In this document: one piece after another, positions 1 through 12,739 of the stretch | How the letters are laid out: each line of letters begins with the position of its first letter | How positions within the stretch are numbered: the stretch's first letter is position 1 | Assembly: GCF_001039355.2 (NCBI RefSeq) | Contig: NW_019773566.1 | Span: 1-58,918, forward strand | Length of the DNA stretch: 58,918 bases | Source of the DNA: Lingula anatina | Lineage: Eukaryota; Brachiopoda; Lingulata; Lingulida; Lingulidae | Direction of reading: 5' to 3' | Notes under the pieces: generated by a model | What the model saw: the letters and a program-made list of their open reading frames with translations, nothing else | What the model was told of the DNA's origin: nothing | Database searches by the model: none | Made by a program: the position numbers and the translations under genes

Positions 1-469
1 TTATTTGTATCTTTATTTTCTGTTCTTTGTCTGTACATTTGACAGCTTTGCTGCCTTGTTAAGGTATGAGATGGACAGTTTTATTGATAACGCTTAGTAT
101 AAAAATCTGTAAACTAAAATCTAAGAGAAGACGAGAGAGAGAGAGAGAGAGAGATTATGCTTGTACCACGCAACTTTAAGTGTAGCAAAATATATTCTGT
201 TGAAGTTGCAACATGAAGTCGTTTCATTATTTTCCGTGTGAAGAATTTAAGACATGGAACCTGGGGATCTCTGTAGCAGTATTACAGATAGCGATATCCA
301 AAGATGTGAGCCCATTGTGTCCAACCACTGGGGTTTTATTATAGAGAGTCATTTAATGTTATTTGGGGCCCCACAACTGGTTTCTTATTAAAGCACTTTT
401 ATTCTAGATGCACATACTCCAAATGATGTTGATGGGCGGTCATAGAATTATATATTTTAATATTTTAAA

Positions 470-1310
470 GAACCACACCATACTGCAGTTGTTTGTCTTT
501 AAACTGAGCTAAAATATTTAAATGTTACCAAGAAAATATATTGTAACTTTGTATATTTCACAGTAATTACAAAAAAGTGTTTGTTACATAAAAAAAATTT
601 ACTGTGTAAAATTTTAATAACTCGCAATTTATTTTTTCCTTATAGCACTACTACAACACGTGGGATCATTTATGATCATTCATGACAAATATATAGGAAA
701 TTATTATAAGACATCTTATGTAAGTCTTCACAACTAGAATTTTTGTCCCACAAAGCTTCAATATTAAAAAATAAATAAAAAACATATAATTACCTTTTAG
801 TACCTGTATAAGCAATAATCAGAATTATGTGCAGATTGAAACCCATAAAAACGCTTAGTTTTAATTCTACAGTTTCTTCAAGAAATGCGTGTTTACTGCT
901 AATTATAAGAAAAGTTTAAAAATACTGAACCTACATAATATGTCAAACACATGATCGATGACGTTGTATTTTAAATGTACAAAAAGCTAGTCATTTACGA
1001 CCATATATTGCACCCATCCAACTTGCACATGTATCATGATAAACAGATTTACACTTTATTTCTTCACAGACGCTGAAATTACATGAACTGCTGTATGTCA
1101 AGTCAACAAATAAGCTATCTAACTCCTTAATAAAAACCCACCTTATTCACCGATATACATGTACATTTTAGTACATAATATTTACACATACACTAAGACA
1201 AACACACGTGTGTGTATAATGTAAATATGTGTAATGATTAAAAAATATTAGATGAAATACAGTACTACAATCAGCACATTATTTCATATCCAAATAAGGT
1301 TATATACCGG
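470..1310. repeat. Left copy of a diverged ~0.9 kb duplication
   Basis: This AT-rich stretch is matched in the same orientation at about 6440-7410. Shared islands include tttaaatgttaccaagaaaa (near 517 and 6493), tatgtgcagattgaaaccca (near 826 and 6915), and a block about cagcacattatttcatat (near 1273 and 7378). No gene is visible in either copy. The copies are about 6 kb apart and clearly diverged, so this is an old segmental duplication or two members of one dispersed repeat. Confidence 0.7.
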
Positions 1311-1736
1311 GGTATTTATATAAATGAGTCAAGATATAGTATCACAAGTTATAACCAACCGGTATCTTGACATGTTATGGTCAATAGTAATATATACAGC
1401 AGGTTATTGACATGGAAAACAATGTAACAATTATTTACAATTGTTTTATATTTACACAATGCTCTGGAATGCACTTTACCGGTAGTTGTTGAAGGCTAAC
1501 AATAAGATACAATGTAACAATCCAACTGATTCCTCTTTTAAATTATATTTTCCACACAAACAGTGTCTGGGTAACAATACGTAAATATTGAATTCTAATG
1601 CTAGTAGTATAGTCTAAGAAAAACTGGTTTAACCCGGGACTAATTGCATAAAAAATGTAGTATGTTTTCTTTTTTGAGTCTTTGAGTGGTCCATGTGATC
1701 ATATTAAAAATCTAGAAAAATCCAAGTTATGGAATA

Positions 1737-1773
1737 GGTTTTTTTTTTTTTTTTTTTTTGGGGGGGGGGGGGA
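1737..1773. repeat. Poly-T then poly-G tract
   Basis: A run of about 21 T is followed by about 13 G. Homopolymer tracts like this are length-unstable and often misassembled. The rest of 1-2400 shows no gene I can support. Confidence 0.8.
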
Positions 1774-2414
1774 TTCAAAATGGCCGCCAGCACAGTGATC
1801 TACAGTAAGTAGGTGGTTGCAACAAAAGCTTGTGAAAATGGTACAAAATGCATTGAAGGGATGTTGTGCCACTTTTCACCAAATAAATTAAATGTAAAAA
1901 GCCTCAATAAAATACAAAATGACCGCCAAAACTAAAACGGTGGCTACAAATTACCAAATTTGAAGTAAAATTTTGAATAAAAAATTAGCTCAAAAGCAAA
2001 TTTATGGTCTTTCTCCACTTCCTGTTGTAGTACTAGATTGGCCAGGACATAAACACTTAAATAAAATGATATCGTAATGAAAATGATTAAAAGTACAGAT
2101 ACAAAGTTGTGATCGTAATGAATACATTGTACCACTGCTTACCATTTAACGGTCTCAATAGCGATTAACACACCAATTATTCAAATCAAAGTTTTACGTT
2201 AAACTGTGTAAATGCACTGTGCTTTAATGAAAATAAATGATCGTGTGAATGGATGAAAATATTTTTCTGGGCCAATGTCCATTGCAATTACTCTAACATT
2301 TTTCTAGCAAGCAATACAGCAACCTATAAATTTCAAACTACTGCAACGTTTTATGTCATTTATTACTTTATGTATACAGACGGTCCTCTGACACAGCAAA
2401 GTCTAAGAAAGCCG

Positions 2415-2683
2415 TCAGCGGTGACTGGAACTCATCATTCGGCCATAACTGCCCCCACTGCTGGAGCTGCGGAAACTGGCCAAACTACCAGCACTATCAG
2501 GGCGTGGACTGGCCGCCGACGACTCGTTCAACCTCCCAAAGATGGCCCCGTCGTCTCTGAAACGGTTTAACTCCGCTCCTTTCTGTCCGAATTGGTAGCT
2601 GAGGTCATCCCCCATAGAGGCCTGGTAGATGTTGAAGGACTCTACGGTCGGCACGCTGGCGAACTGGGGTCTTCTTGGGTTTC
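2415..2683 (-). CDS. Putative terminal exon of an unidentified Ser-rich protein
   Basis: On the minus strand an open frame of about 89 codons ends at the stop at 2415-2417. Its GC content is far above the flanking DNA, which suggests coding selection. The translation runs ...FASVPTVESFNIYQ... and finishes in a Ser/Gly-rich, disordered-looking tail (SLASFRSSSSGGSYGRMM). An in-frame stop lies just upstream, so a splice acceptor is needed; the AAAAAG/GA junction at 2683 is possible but weak. I do not recognise the family. It may belong with the weak minus-strand exons at 3.2-5.0 kb, but the phases do not join cleanly. Confidence 0.4.
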
Positions 2684-3677
2684 CTTTTTATTCCATAGGA
2701 AGCCTGGAGAGCAGATGGACACGAGACAATGTACTGTGACTACGCTATTCAAGCAACATTTTTATGGTGTATTTGATTGTTTGTCTTGTTATTTAAAAAA
2801 GGAAATAAAAAATGCATAACTGATTTACAGCCCTGATGAAGAGTGTTGTAAATATGTGCTAGATAGTGCTAGAGGTGTGTGTGTTTGTTTACGTGTCAGT
2901 TGTGTGTATGTGTAGTTGCATGTTTGCAGGTGTGATAGTGCTTTGAGGAATCCATGAACAATCACGAGGTGATGTGCTGTTTATGCCAATTGTGTCATAC
3001 GTACTATCATTATTGTCTGAGACACTGAATTTCTTTTACGGGGAGAAGTGTCTTTGTGAATAAAATTCTAAATTTAAGACACGTAAGCGTTTTAAACCGA
3101 GGCAACCTTTTTTCGTAGTAAAAAAAAAAACACAGTAGTTATCTGAATTTCGAGTTAAAGCATTTTCGAGTTAAAACATTTTCTTCAGCAATATACCTAC
3201 CCAGAAATCCTAAGGCAGCCAAAGTTCCCAGATTCCTAGAGGTATTACCAAACCGAGACCAACGTTCTGACTGCTGTAGTCTGTGTCTGCTTTCGTATTT
3301 GTCATAATTTGCTTCTCAGGGCCCTGAACAAAAACATTTGATGGAAAATAAAATTCATCATTATAAAATTATTATGCAATATAATACAATTTCTTCATTT
3401 TTTTCTAATAACACACGGACTGTGTTTAAAACATACAGATCTTGTAATAAAAAATGTAAATGTAAACGTTATGAAATTTCACATCAGCTGACCAAATTAA
3501 CTCATTGACAAGCACATTAAAAAACCGACAGCTGCTATGTGTCCTTATTTACTATGAAAAACTTTAATATTGGAAGCAAACCTAAGGATTCTGAGACAGG
3601 GCCTTTAACTTTATAAATCATATTAAAATTTAGAAATAAGCAAACTCTCACCACAGGGTTGACAGAAGGTAGCGGGG

Positions 3678-3772
3678 TCACAGGGCCTCAACAAACGCCG
3701 CACGTGCATTCTTCACATCGTCACTGCAGTTTGTGCGGTTGGTCAGGACATCAATAATTTCATTCAAATCCT
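3678..3772 (-). CDS. Putative terminal exon, unidentified
   Basis: From a CAG acceptor after 3772, a 31-codon frame reads EDLNEIIDVLTNRTN...ARAAFVEAL and ends at TGA (3678-3680). The peptide is amphipathic and protein-like. A superficial likeness to annexin repeat signatures (..EIIxVLTNRTN) is not backed by the rest of the repeat. Another possible piece lies at about 3198-3335 (minus), with a frame reading YDKYESRHRLQQSERWSRF and on to a donor-like GTAGGT. Phase linkage to neighbouring candidates is unproven. Confidence 0.3.
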
Positions 3773-4472
3773 CTGGTGTTCCGTTGTATTATATAGTGAA
3801 AGGCGGAGCACACGTGCCACTCGGGTGCAGACTGGTAGGCAGTAAGGCGGAGGTGGGGGCAGCAGACGACTGGGAGATTTGTTGAAGAAAAGTGATAATT
3901 GTGAAATCTTAGGAAATTTTGTTTCACTGGATAATAGTGTGCAGAGTCTTATTTATGAATTTAACGAAATTTAACAATCAGTTGAAAAGGAGATAAGGAG
4001 GCATACGTTTATATGTACATGTTTACAAAAGAAACAAGGGTGTTACCTTTGAGGAAATGTTAAGAAAATATTAAATATATCAATTTTATGTAATGCCATA
4101 TTTTAAGATATCCTCAAAATCCACATTACCAGGAACCAATCCGTTGATCATAACTCGGTGTTCTCATAAAAATGTCACCCCCCCCCCCCCCCCCAAATAA
4201 AAATGCGCACATTTTGAAAACAGTTCTTCTTTCATTTTTTTACTTACTTGGACATAACTTCCCCCTACACCTGGTGTGCCTGGAAAAAAATGAACATAAA
4301 TATAGAGCAAGAATGTATGCACATTATGTATACATATGCATTATAGATGAAAATAGTTAGGAGGGGTATTCATAAAAGTTTTTTTATCAAATTGAATTAC
4401 TACTGATGAAAAAAACATAACTTGGTAGACCATTGAGAACTGACTATATCAGGTATAAGCATATCCAAACAG

Positions 4473-4511
<39 letters not shown>

Positions 4512-4531
4512 TGTGTGTGTGATTTACTTAC

Positions 4532-4987
4532 CTGAGGTTTTATTCCAGTTGGTGAAGCAGGAGTTGTCTGAACCAGAAGCTGAACTATCATACTTCCTTG
4601 GTGAAACATCAGTGGTAACTGACAATGTACTTCTTATAATCATTTAAACATTTCTTTTGTAAATTAAATTACTGATTTGTTCGCCCACCCCTCTTTCGGC
4701 AAATTAGAATACTGATGCAATGCTTTAGCTTTAAAGTTTCAGTTAAAATATGTGCAAAATACATGTAGCAACATCACTGCCACTGCAACTGCTGCTACGA
4801 CTGCAGTTACCATATATTAAACTAATCAGATATAGTAATGAAGACCCATGTCAAATAACCCCAGTACCTTACTGTTCACACTGCGGTAGGTGTTGGCCAG
4901 AGATGTCTGGATACCAGGTGGCGTGGCTGTGCTGTTTGTGGAAGTTCCTGTTGTTACCCTACTCTGAGTAGTCTGTTGACTGTTTAC
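4532..4987 (-). CDS. Two in-phase candidate exons of a Ser/Thr/Gln-rich protein
   Basis: Two minus-strand blocks, 4868-4987 (40 codons) and 4532-4618 (29 codons), are each open, begin after CAG acceptors, end at GTACTG and GTAAGT donors, and are both phase 0, so they join without a break. The product is low-complexity (VNSQQTTQSRVTTGTSTN..., then LPLMFHQGSMIVQLL...), like a linker of a transcriptional cofactor, but I recognise no family. A 32-nt block at 4248-4279 also has an acceptor and a GTAAGT donor, but its phase does not fit directly. An (ATT)n tract lies at 4472-4510. Confidence 0.3.
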
Positions 4988-5060
4988 CTGTTGATACAAA
5001 CATCACGCCAGAATAAAAATATAATTATGTTACTTACATGTGGCTGTAATGCAGAGTTTT

Positions 5061-5128
<68 letters not shown>
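5061..5128. repeat. (AT)n microsatellite
   Basis: About 34 perfect AT dinucleotides. Together with 5129-5540 and 5714-6430 this is AT-rich sequence with no gene I can support. Confidence 0.9.
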
Positions 5129-5132
<4 letters not shown>

Positions 5133-5542
5133 AGGTGTCACTGGTCCAATGAAACATCTTAAAATATTTCAATAAGATAATCTAACATTATTTAATGATT
5201 TATTCATTTAAAACTTACTCTTGTGGAAGAACCGTATTTCCCCCGAGTTCTCTTTGCCCAGCTGTCTGGAGATGACTTAGTTCCTGATAACTATATCATA
5301 GCAGCATTCCCAGGTCAGGCTGCATTATGACCTCATTTATCACTCCCAGTTCAGACTGTAGCTACACTGGTGATTACTTTTACAATCACTTTTTCTTTAA
5401 GATGTATATACTCCAAATTACTATTATAAACAGACTTATATACTTATTCGTTTCACTTAATCGCATATAAATCATTTATTGTCTAATAACTCGCAACGAA
5501 AACACCAACCACCTTTTCCAATTCAAATCATTTATTTCGTTA

Positions 5543-5713
5543 ACCGCGGCGGATCCAGAGATATTTTCTGACAGTCTTCCAAATTATATTTGTTCATCCA
5601 TCCTCTATTTTTGACCGTCTTCCGACAGAAAACATTAGATACCCGTCAATGTAAACTTAAAAAACTGACCGTCTTCCGGAAGACCCAGAAGACGGCCTAA
5701 ATCCGCCCCTGCT
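5543..5713. mobile_element. Possible hAT-type MITE remnant
   Basis: The left end reads gcggcggatccagag and the right end aaatccgcccctgc. The right end's reverse complement, gcaggggcggattt, resembles the CAGGGGCGGAT-type inverted terminal repeats I associate with hAT elements. The interior has internally repeated gaccgtcttccg units and no coding capacity. No clear 8-bp target duplication was found, so the call is tentative. Confidence 0.35.
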
Positions 5714-6439
5714 TGCTATGAGCTGTTGTTTGCTTGGCTGCGTTACAGAATGCGTACACACCACGCACTGACTGTCCTTCACAAACTCTCCGCCTATAAC
5801 CATTTACAAACTTCTCTTATTTCCTCTACTTCTGCTTTTTTCTTTCCCTTATATTCTTTTCTTTTTCTTTCCTTTTTTTATACACTTTTCAACCACCTTT
5901 TATATATTTCAATAAATTCTTTCGTTCCATATTTGAACTATTTCATTTTTATAAATATATTACCGAATGTGTAAATGCCCAGAATTTACTGTACATCAGA
6001 AACCACTATTTTCTAATGTCTTATCCGAACTACTATCTCTTCTTTGTTACCAATTTTGTACATTTTACACTGATCTATGTTTTCATCATTAATCATAATT
6101 ATTTCTAAGCACATACCCTTTAATACTCCAGTTAACTTATTATAACTGTTCCATTTTGTGCCTTCTCTGATATATTACTTTCTTGACCAAACTTCTATAT
6201 CATTTAAAATATTCTTTGTTTTATATTTGCGATTTACTTGGACCTGACGCAGCAAGCTGAAAACAGCCTCGAATGAAATCTGCTCATCTCACATTTCCTT
6301 TTATACTATTGCGCAATGCACCATCTGCGCATGTCAAACTCCCCGCCCTATAAACTCATTTCCTCACCTGAATTGCTTCTCTAACACATTTTGCGTTGAC
6401 TCGTTAAACGACAATAAATTCATATAACATTACATATTG

Positions 6440-7410
6440 AAACCCCACCATACCCCAGTTACTGTCTGTCTTTAAACTGAATTCAAATATTTAAATGTTA
6501 CCAAGAAAATATATTGTAGCTTTGAGCCCATGCCCATAACAATTACAAACAAAACGGTGTTTACTCCATACAGAAAAAGTATATTATGCTGTCTAAAAAT
6601 TGAAAATAACTTAAATATTTTCCTTCAAAAGCACTTATACAACAGAAGGGACCGTTTGGTTTTCCAAAACTCAGATGAACAAAATAAAGGTTACTAATTT
6701 AGGAATAATAAGGAACCATAAAAGATGTGTTAATCAGATGATCTTTCATACCAAAAACACAGGAAATAATTATATAAATTTTGTATCAATTTTCATCACA
6801 ACAGATCATATCTTACAAAACTTTTTAAACAAGTAAAAATACGTTAAATCACATGTAAGTCTAATATCTGTACAATATCAGTATAATATGTTTTACACAA
6901 ACAATAATCAGTATTATGTGCAGATTGAAACCCACAAAACGCTTGATCGTGATTTTACATTTTCTCTATGAATATTTTAATGTGTACATGTTAACAGCTA
7001 AAAAGTTTCAAAATATTCAACTTAGATATTATGTCAGATACATGAGTTTGTATTTTAAATATACAAAAAGCAAGTATTTCAACAACCGTATATTCCACCC
7101 CTTCTACTTGGACACACATATTAATATACATATTAACAATTTATTTTTCACAAAAATATTAAAAAAATTCATGAATGTTAGTATGTCGAGTTAAAAAATA
7201 ATATTATCTACTATTTGATAAAAAAACACTCATTATACATCAAAATGCATGTATATTTGCTAGAATAAAATATGTACGCAAACCAACACGCATACATGTA
7301 CACGGCTGTGCTTAGAATATAATTGTATGTGTCATGGAAAAGAAAACAAATAATTACATGAAGTAAAGTACTAAAATCAGCACATTATTTCATATACAAA
7401 TAAGGCTTTG
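6440..7410. repeat. Right copy of the diverged ~0.9 kb duplication
   Basis: Counterpart of about 470-1310, sharing several islands in the same order and orientation. No gene is visible. The following stretch, 7410-7970, also shows no supported gene; its open frames look like chance. Confidence 0.7.
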
Positions 7411-7971
7411 TAATGACTTTAAGTCAGTACATGCATAGTAATATTTTCCCCCAATTCCTTCGAATTTTTAGCATTTAATTTTGCAAATCTTGGACAAGGG
7501 TGAATTGTGCCGAGCGCCACACCTAGACCAGTGCACTGACAACGCCCAAAATGTACATGCATTGAGTCGAGGATATATGTGACCGACATCCAAGCCATGT
7601 GTACACAGGCTCTTGTAGTTTACGAGGAGAAGCAGTGACAGTGGCATGGCAGCGGATCTGGCGGACGAGATGGGTGGGGACTAAAACCTGGTGGTACAAA
7701 TACTGAAAATGCAAACGTACTATACAGGGATCTGGATGGAGGATATAAATACAGCACCACAATATACATGTATAACCTATAGGGCCCTAGAATTTTAGGA
7801 CATGCAATTTCCTTTAGGTTTTTTATAGGAAATTCGATTGGACCTTACAGAAATCTGGGTCAATATCCTATGGGACATAGTATAGAACCCTATAGGAAAT
7901 ATTCGTCAACATATCTCTTGCTCGAAAATTTGAAATATCACAAGTAGTTAAAACTTTGCATCTATTTACGA

Positions 7972-8346
7972 CTATTGGAATTTGTCTAAGTGCGGTATGT
8001 CAATCCTGGGAACCATCACGTCTAAGGAATTGTTTAGCTCTTGTTTGTCCCCACATTTCACTACCAGCAGATCTGCCAGATCATGTCGGTCCTCGTCAAC
8101 AAAAAACTGACGCAGCTGCCCCACGGGATCCTTATCCACTGGGCAGTTCAATACCTTATGTAGTGTAAGACTGCGCATCTCTCTTGATGTTTTCTCGCAT
8201 TTTATTTCCTCCATGTCTGAACCACTTATGATGCTCTTTGAAAAAAGAAAATCTAACAGTTTCCTAGTATCAAACCCTACGTCAGCCATGTAGGACAAGT
8301 GTTTTCGCAGTGTTTCCTCACATTCAACCTCATGAACACTTGCTCT
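7972..8346 (-). CDS. Terminal exon encoding a C-terminal CARD
   Basis: A minus-strand exon opens after a TTTTCAG acceptor at 8347-8349 in phase 0 and stays open for 124 codons to a TAG at 7972-7974. The first 90 residues have the spacing of a caspase recruitment domain: ETLRKHLSYMADV (helix 1), then TRKLLDFLFSKSIISGSDME (the hDhL...gvLs..d.e signature), EKTSREMRSLTLHKVLN (helix 4) and DPVGQLRQFFVDEDRHDLADLL (helices 5-6). CARDs make homotypic contacts in apoptotic and innate immune scaffolds, so this is probably the C-terminal CARD of a signalling protein. The partner domain is not established; a candidate upstream block lies at 10880-11210. The assignment is by fold pattern only. Confidence 0.65.
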   Translation of the reverse strand, partial: RASVHEVECEETLRKHLSYMADVGFDTRKLLDFLFSKSIISGSDMEEIKCEKTSREMRSLTLHKVLNCPVDKDPVGQLRQFFVDEDRHDLADLLVVKCGDKQELNNSLDVMVPRIDIPHLDKFQ

Positions 8347-8349
8347 CTG

Positions 8350-10879
8350 AAAATATTAATTTACACCGTGATTAAAAACATGGCCTATACAGTACATGTT
8401 CATGCATTGTTTCCATAGAGGTAAAGAAATGTCCTAAGATTTACTAAAATAAAGCTAATTTTGTGTAAATTTGGTTATATTTGGTGGCGTCTTTTTGATT
8501 TAATTTACATTTCTTTACATTGTTTCTGTGGAAATCACAGTGAAATGTTGGGTTTGAGAGGGTACATGTTATAAATGAATAAATGGCTAAAGTGACAGTT
8601 TTTTAAGCACCAGACAAGTGCGACAAGATGAGGGTTCACAGAATTTGACCTTATTTGGCTGAAATACTTGCCTGGGGACCCTTTTAACTTCTGCCAAACG
8701 TTAGGCCCCAAAACCGTATTCCAAGGGATTTATGCCCAATTTTCAATTTTTCCGACTTTCGAAGCAGATTTTCAGTAAGCAGCCATGCAACTCATATATA
8801 TGCTTATTTGCCCCTTATCTAGATATATATTTACAATATTCCTATATGATATTTTTTATCAATCAATATTCTTGCCCCCCCCCCCCCCAAGATATTCAAA
8901 CAAAAAATATCACCCACCTAGTCCACACTGTACCCACATTTTGCACCCCACCCCCCAAAACCATATTTGAGCATGGCGATTTTCAAAGAGTCATATTCCC
9001 ACTGGTAGAGATCATATGACTGTAAAACCTATATGTGTTTATAAAGGAACATTAGGGTGATAAAATACAAAATAGATCTTTGTGGACTTTCATTTTGTTG
9101 GCGATATATTGATGTCTGAAAATGTAAGAATTTAGATTGGTGTTGCTTATGTCTTGGCCAGTAATACCTGCTCACTTCCTCTAATCACGGTAATTTTAAA
9201 CAGTATACTTTACAAAAGAAGGTAATTTCCCTATATCAAAGTCTACTTTTGAAAATTTAAACCTTCAATCTTATATTTTGGTCATTTGTTACTGAACTTT
9301 ATGTAGCACCAGTTAAGATGTTAACCCTTTTCAACTGGAAAGTTTCTATCCTTTGCTCAAGTGCTTATATTGCCATTGTTCAACCAGCAGTGCATTTTCT
9401 ATAATGCTATGGCATACAAAATTAATTAAGAATAAGATTAGTCAAAAATCTTTATTAATTGACAAGAGACAACAAAAAACCCACGTTTTTTTTATATGTT
9501 ATTATTTTATAGAGCAAGGAAATGTCCTTCAACATGTTCAAAGAAACTTTAGTCTACATGAAGTACAGGTAATCTACTTATTATCAAAAATATATTACTT
9601 CTTCAACTAATAAAAGTGAACGCAAATGGGCATCAATCAATCACTTCTTCGACAAATAATATTGAACATAAATGGGCATTAATCAATCAACTAACTATTA
9701 CAACACATAATCATCATTTTCATGGGATATGTACATATAAATAAGTGAATTACTTGAAAGGATAATGATCAAAACTACATACAAAAAATACTTATAACCA
9801 TTAAATCTCTATAGGTTATCTATAGATAGAAGTCATTTTAACTAACATCCCCATAATAGTGCTCTTGTCTCCGTAGAGATATTTTTTTCAACTAAAGAAA
9901 AAGACAGAAACACTTGATTTTTATTTTTCAAACACAGCAAACCACAGAACTTCAAATAAGTCACTTAATGTTTTGCCCTTTAAGACAAAAATGAAAATTG
10001 ATGTGAAAATAACTTATATCATGCCATCATACACCCTGGATTGTTTTGCACTACCAGTGCTCAAGACCAGGGCAATGAATTGCTATAAAATATGTCATAT
10101 TGATCTTTGCTTGAAAGATTAAATTATTGATATCCATTATCAGCGTTTCAGTAACATGTGCTCAATTCAAGGTTGCATTCATGAATATCTTCAATGAAAT
10201 GAAACAGGACAAAAATCTCCTTTATCAAAAAGATAATCCAAATGTATCAGCTCTCAAATTCTGATGAAGTTCCAATAAATTGCTGCACTTTCTAGGGACT
10301 CTTCTTGTTACTCCATGACTGACAAATGCTTTATCTATCAAGTCATTGGTGTCCTCCAATCGTAGATATTATACTTTTTCAAGTGGATAAATGTGAAAAC
10401 AATATACTCCTTTTGGCAGTGAGCCAATCCTCCTCACACTTTCTTTTTTCAGCCCCTGGATTAACCTCTTATTCTTTGTCATATTTCCTGGCTTTCTCGG
10501 ACCAGTTTTCTAACATATTCTAGCTGAAATAATAAGGAACTTTCATTCTCCATTTTATTAAATGGGTTTTATCTTCAACTGACAAAACTTACCATGAACA
10601 CCATTTACCAACAAAGCTTTATTTCCTATATATTTTAAGTATCAAAATCAAATTAACAATTCAGCAAGCATGAAAACTTTTATGATATCAAACTTGGGAA
10701 CTAGGAAGTTATATCCTTTATCTTATTACTACTGCACATAAACTAGTACATTTTAACAAGAAGAACATCATAATGTCCTTTTCAATCCTCTGTCTAATAT
10801 TGATTCGGTGAGCACATTAATAATAAAAGGTTTAATGTAAGTTTTATGTTAGATTAATATATGTAAACATTTGTATTAC
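8350..10879. other. Intron or intergenic sequence, no gene seen
   Basis: AT-rich sequence with a poly-C run near 8874-8889. If the CARD exon joins the block at 10880-11210, this is its intron. No convincing exon, RNA gene or mobile element was seen. Confidence 0.4.
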
Positions 10880-11210
10880 CTGAGACCTCTGGACAGTAAA
10901 CTTCCCATTGTTCTGATAAAAAACTGGATCAACTGTGCGTGAAAGCTCCCGTTAGGTCCAAGAAAATAACTGTTGATATGTTCTTGTGGCTACCCAAAAG
11001 ACCACAGCATGTAACTATACGGTAGGCAGATGACAGAGTCGAGTGCACTCCACATTGCTTAAGAAGATGAAACTGATCACCATACGTGATATCTGCAGCG
11101 TGCGCCTTCCTCCTACTTGGTTTCACAAACTTAGTTTCGAATGCAAGGTTAACCTGCACTTCAACTTCGTATATAATTTCACCCGGGAATGAATTCATAG
11201 AAGATACCAC
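10880..11210 (-). CDS. Candidate upstream coding block of the CARD gene, with a frame break
   Basis: A minus-strand frame starts at ATG 11208-11210 and reads 93 codons to a stop at 10929, ending ...STVIFLDLTGAFTHS. In another frame, the final 53 nt (10880-10932) read VDPVFYQNNGKFTVQRSQ and end in phase 0 at a GTAATA donor, matching the phase-0 acceptor of the CARD exon. The two parts would join smoothly if the frame switched near 10946-10950, so this may be a frameshifted exon, an assembly error, or a short exon (10880-10932) after a CACAG acceptor. No domain is recognised. Confidence 0.33.
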
Positions 11211-12739
11211 AGCTTATTTCAGTAATTTAGGCACTGATTCATGTTGGAACTGACTTAAACAGTATTTAATGAAAATCGAAAAGCGAGACTTGACTGGTAT
11301 GTTTTACGATGAAATAGCCTGAAAATAGGAAGATTTGCGTCGCTGGCGCATGCTTTTTAGGAAAAAGTCCACGCCTATTTTTTTAATTCATATTAGGCCC
11401 CATGCCTATATTCTCAGGGAATACCAATGATAATATATAAGGTGCTCTACCAGTGGGGATATTAGGCTTTATGTAGGGTGGGTATCTGAAAGAAGCATCA
11501 ACTGACCCCAAATGACCTCGTAGTTTGTAACCATAGCAACGAAATTATGATAAAATTTTCTGTTGTTATAAAGATTATTTATCAATCTTTCAAATATAGT
11601 ATAGGTCGAAGTAATGTACCTAACAAATCATGTGCATTTTGTAAAGCAAATTTGAGGGAAAATGCATCACTCAGACAGCTGAAAAGTTAAGCAGACTCTC
11701 CGCGTGAGGGTTAAATATGCATGTGGCTGTATCTTGGTAGAAAACGCAACGCAAAGCTTTACTATTTCACACATTTAATAAAGTCATAAAGATGATTCAC
11801 TGTGAGTCATATAAGTGTATTCTGTGAGAACCCAACTTTGCCACTTTCTGGCTGATTTGTCTGGTGGTTAGAAAAACTTGCACTTAAAACAGCTTCATTA
11901 ACAACTTCCAAGCAGGCAAATTATGTTGTTTCAAAGTTGACAAGACGTTGGATTTACATCGGATTTGAAAACTGGACCAACGTCAAAAAACAACTTTGTA
12001 TCAAAGTCAGATAACAACATTGTATCAACCTCAGTTGTTAGACAAAATTCTTGCATGAGAAGACATTAAAATGACCTGATTTTTTTCTATTCAAAAACAC
12101 AGGTAAACAGTTAAAACATACACTGCAAAAACAACGTTTAGCTACTCTACACATTTCTTAGCACCTGTTTTGTCCCATTTTTTCAACGCATTTAGCTTCT
12201 AAGCAAGTTATATGCTTTTAGTCTGAATGTGTTTAGCAGTATGGCGCGTTTGACGGCTAAATAAACAGGGTTTTTACTTAATATGGAATATTATTTTTGG
12301 CGAGTATATTTTCTACAAAATGTTTATTTTCTCTCTATTTTAAATCCAAAACTTAAGTGTCACTCCATGTGTAGCCAAATGTGTTACCTAATTACCACAC
12401 AACTCTCGAAACAATTGATGTATGCAGTTTTTCGCCAAGGCATTACATGCTCACCTTTGAATTTAAATAATAATAATAATAATAACAACAATGATAATAA
12501 TATAAGATAATAAGATAATAATGGTTAAAAATAATAAAAATGATATTCAAGGAAAAGACAGTGCCGAGGACATGAGTGAAATTTGAGGGGAATGAGGGAC
12601 AAGGCATGGGCGAAAGGTATTTGTAGGGGGGGGGGGGGCAATAGGCCATCAGGAGAGAGTGGTAGGCGCCAGAACAGATATGGAACAAGATTTAGACATT
12701 TGCGATTAAGAAATTCTACACTATTTCAATTTTTTTTAG

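Noticed and set aside
3678-3772. Annexin-like peptide (EIIDVLTNRTN)
   Set aside because: Only one short motif matches; the calcium-binding loop and remaining helices of an annexin repeat are absent.
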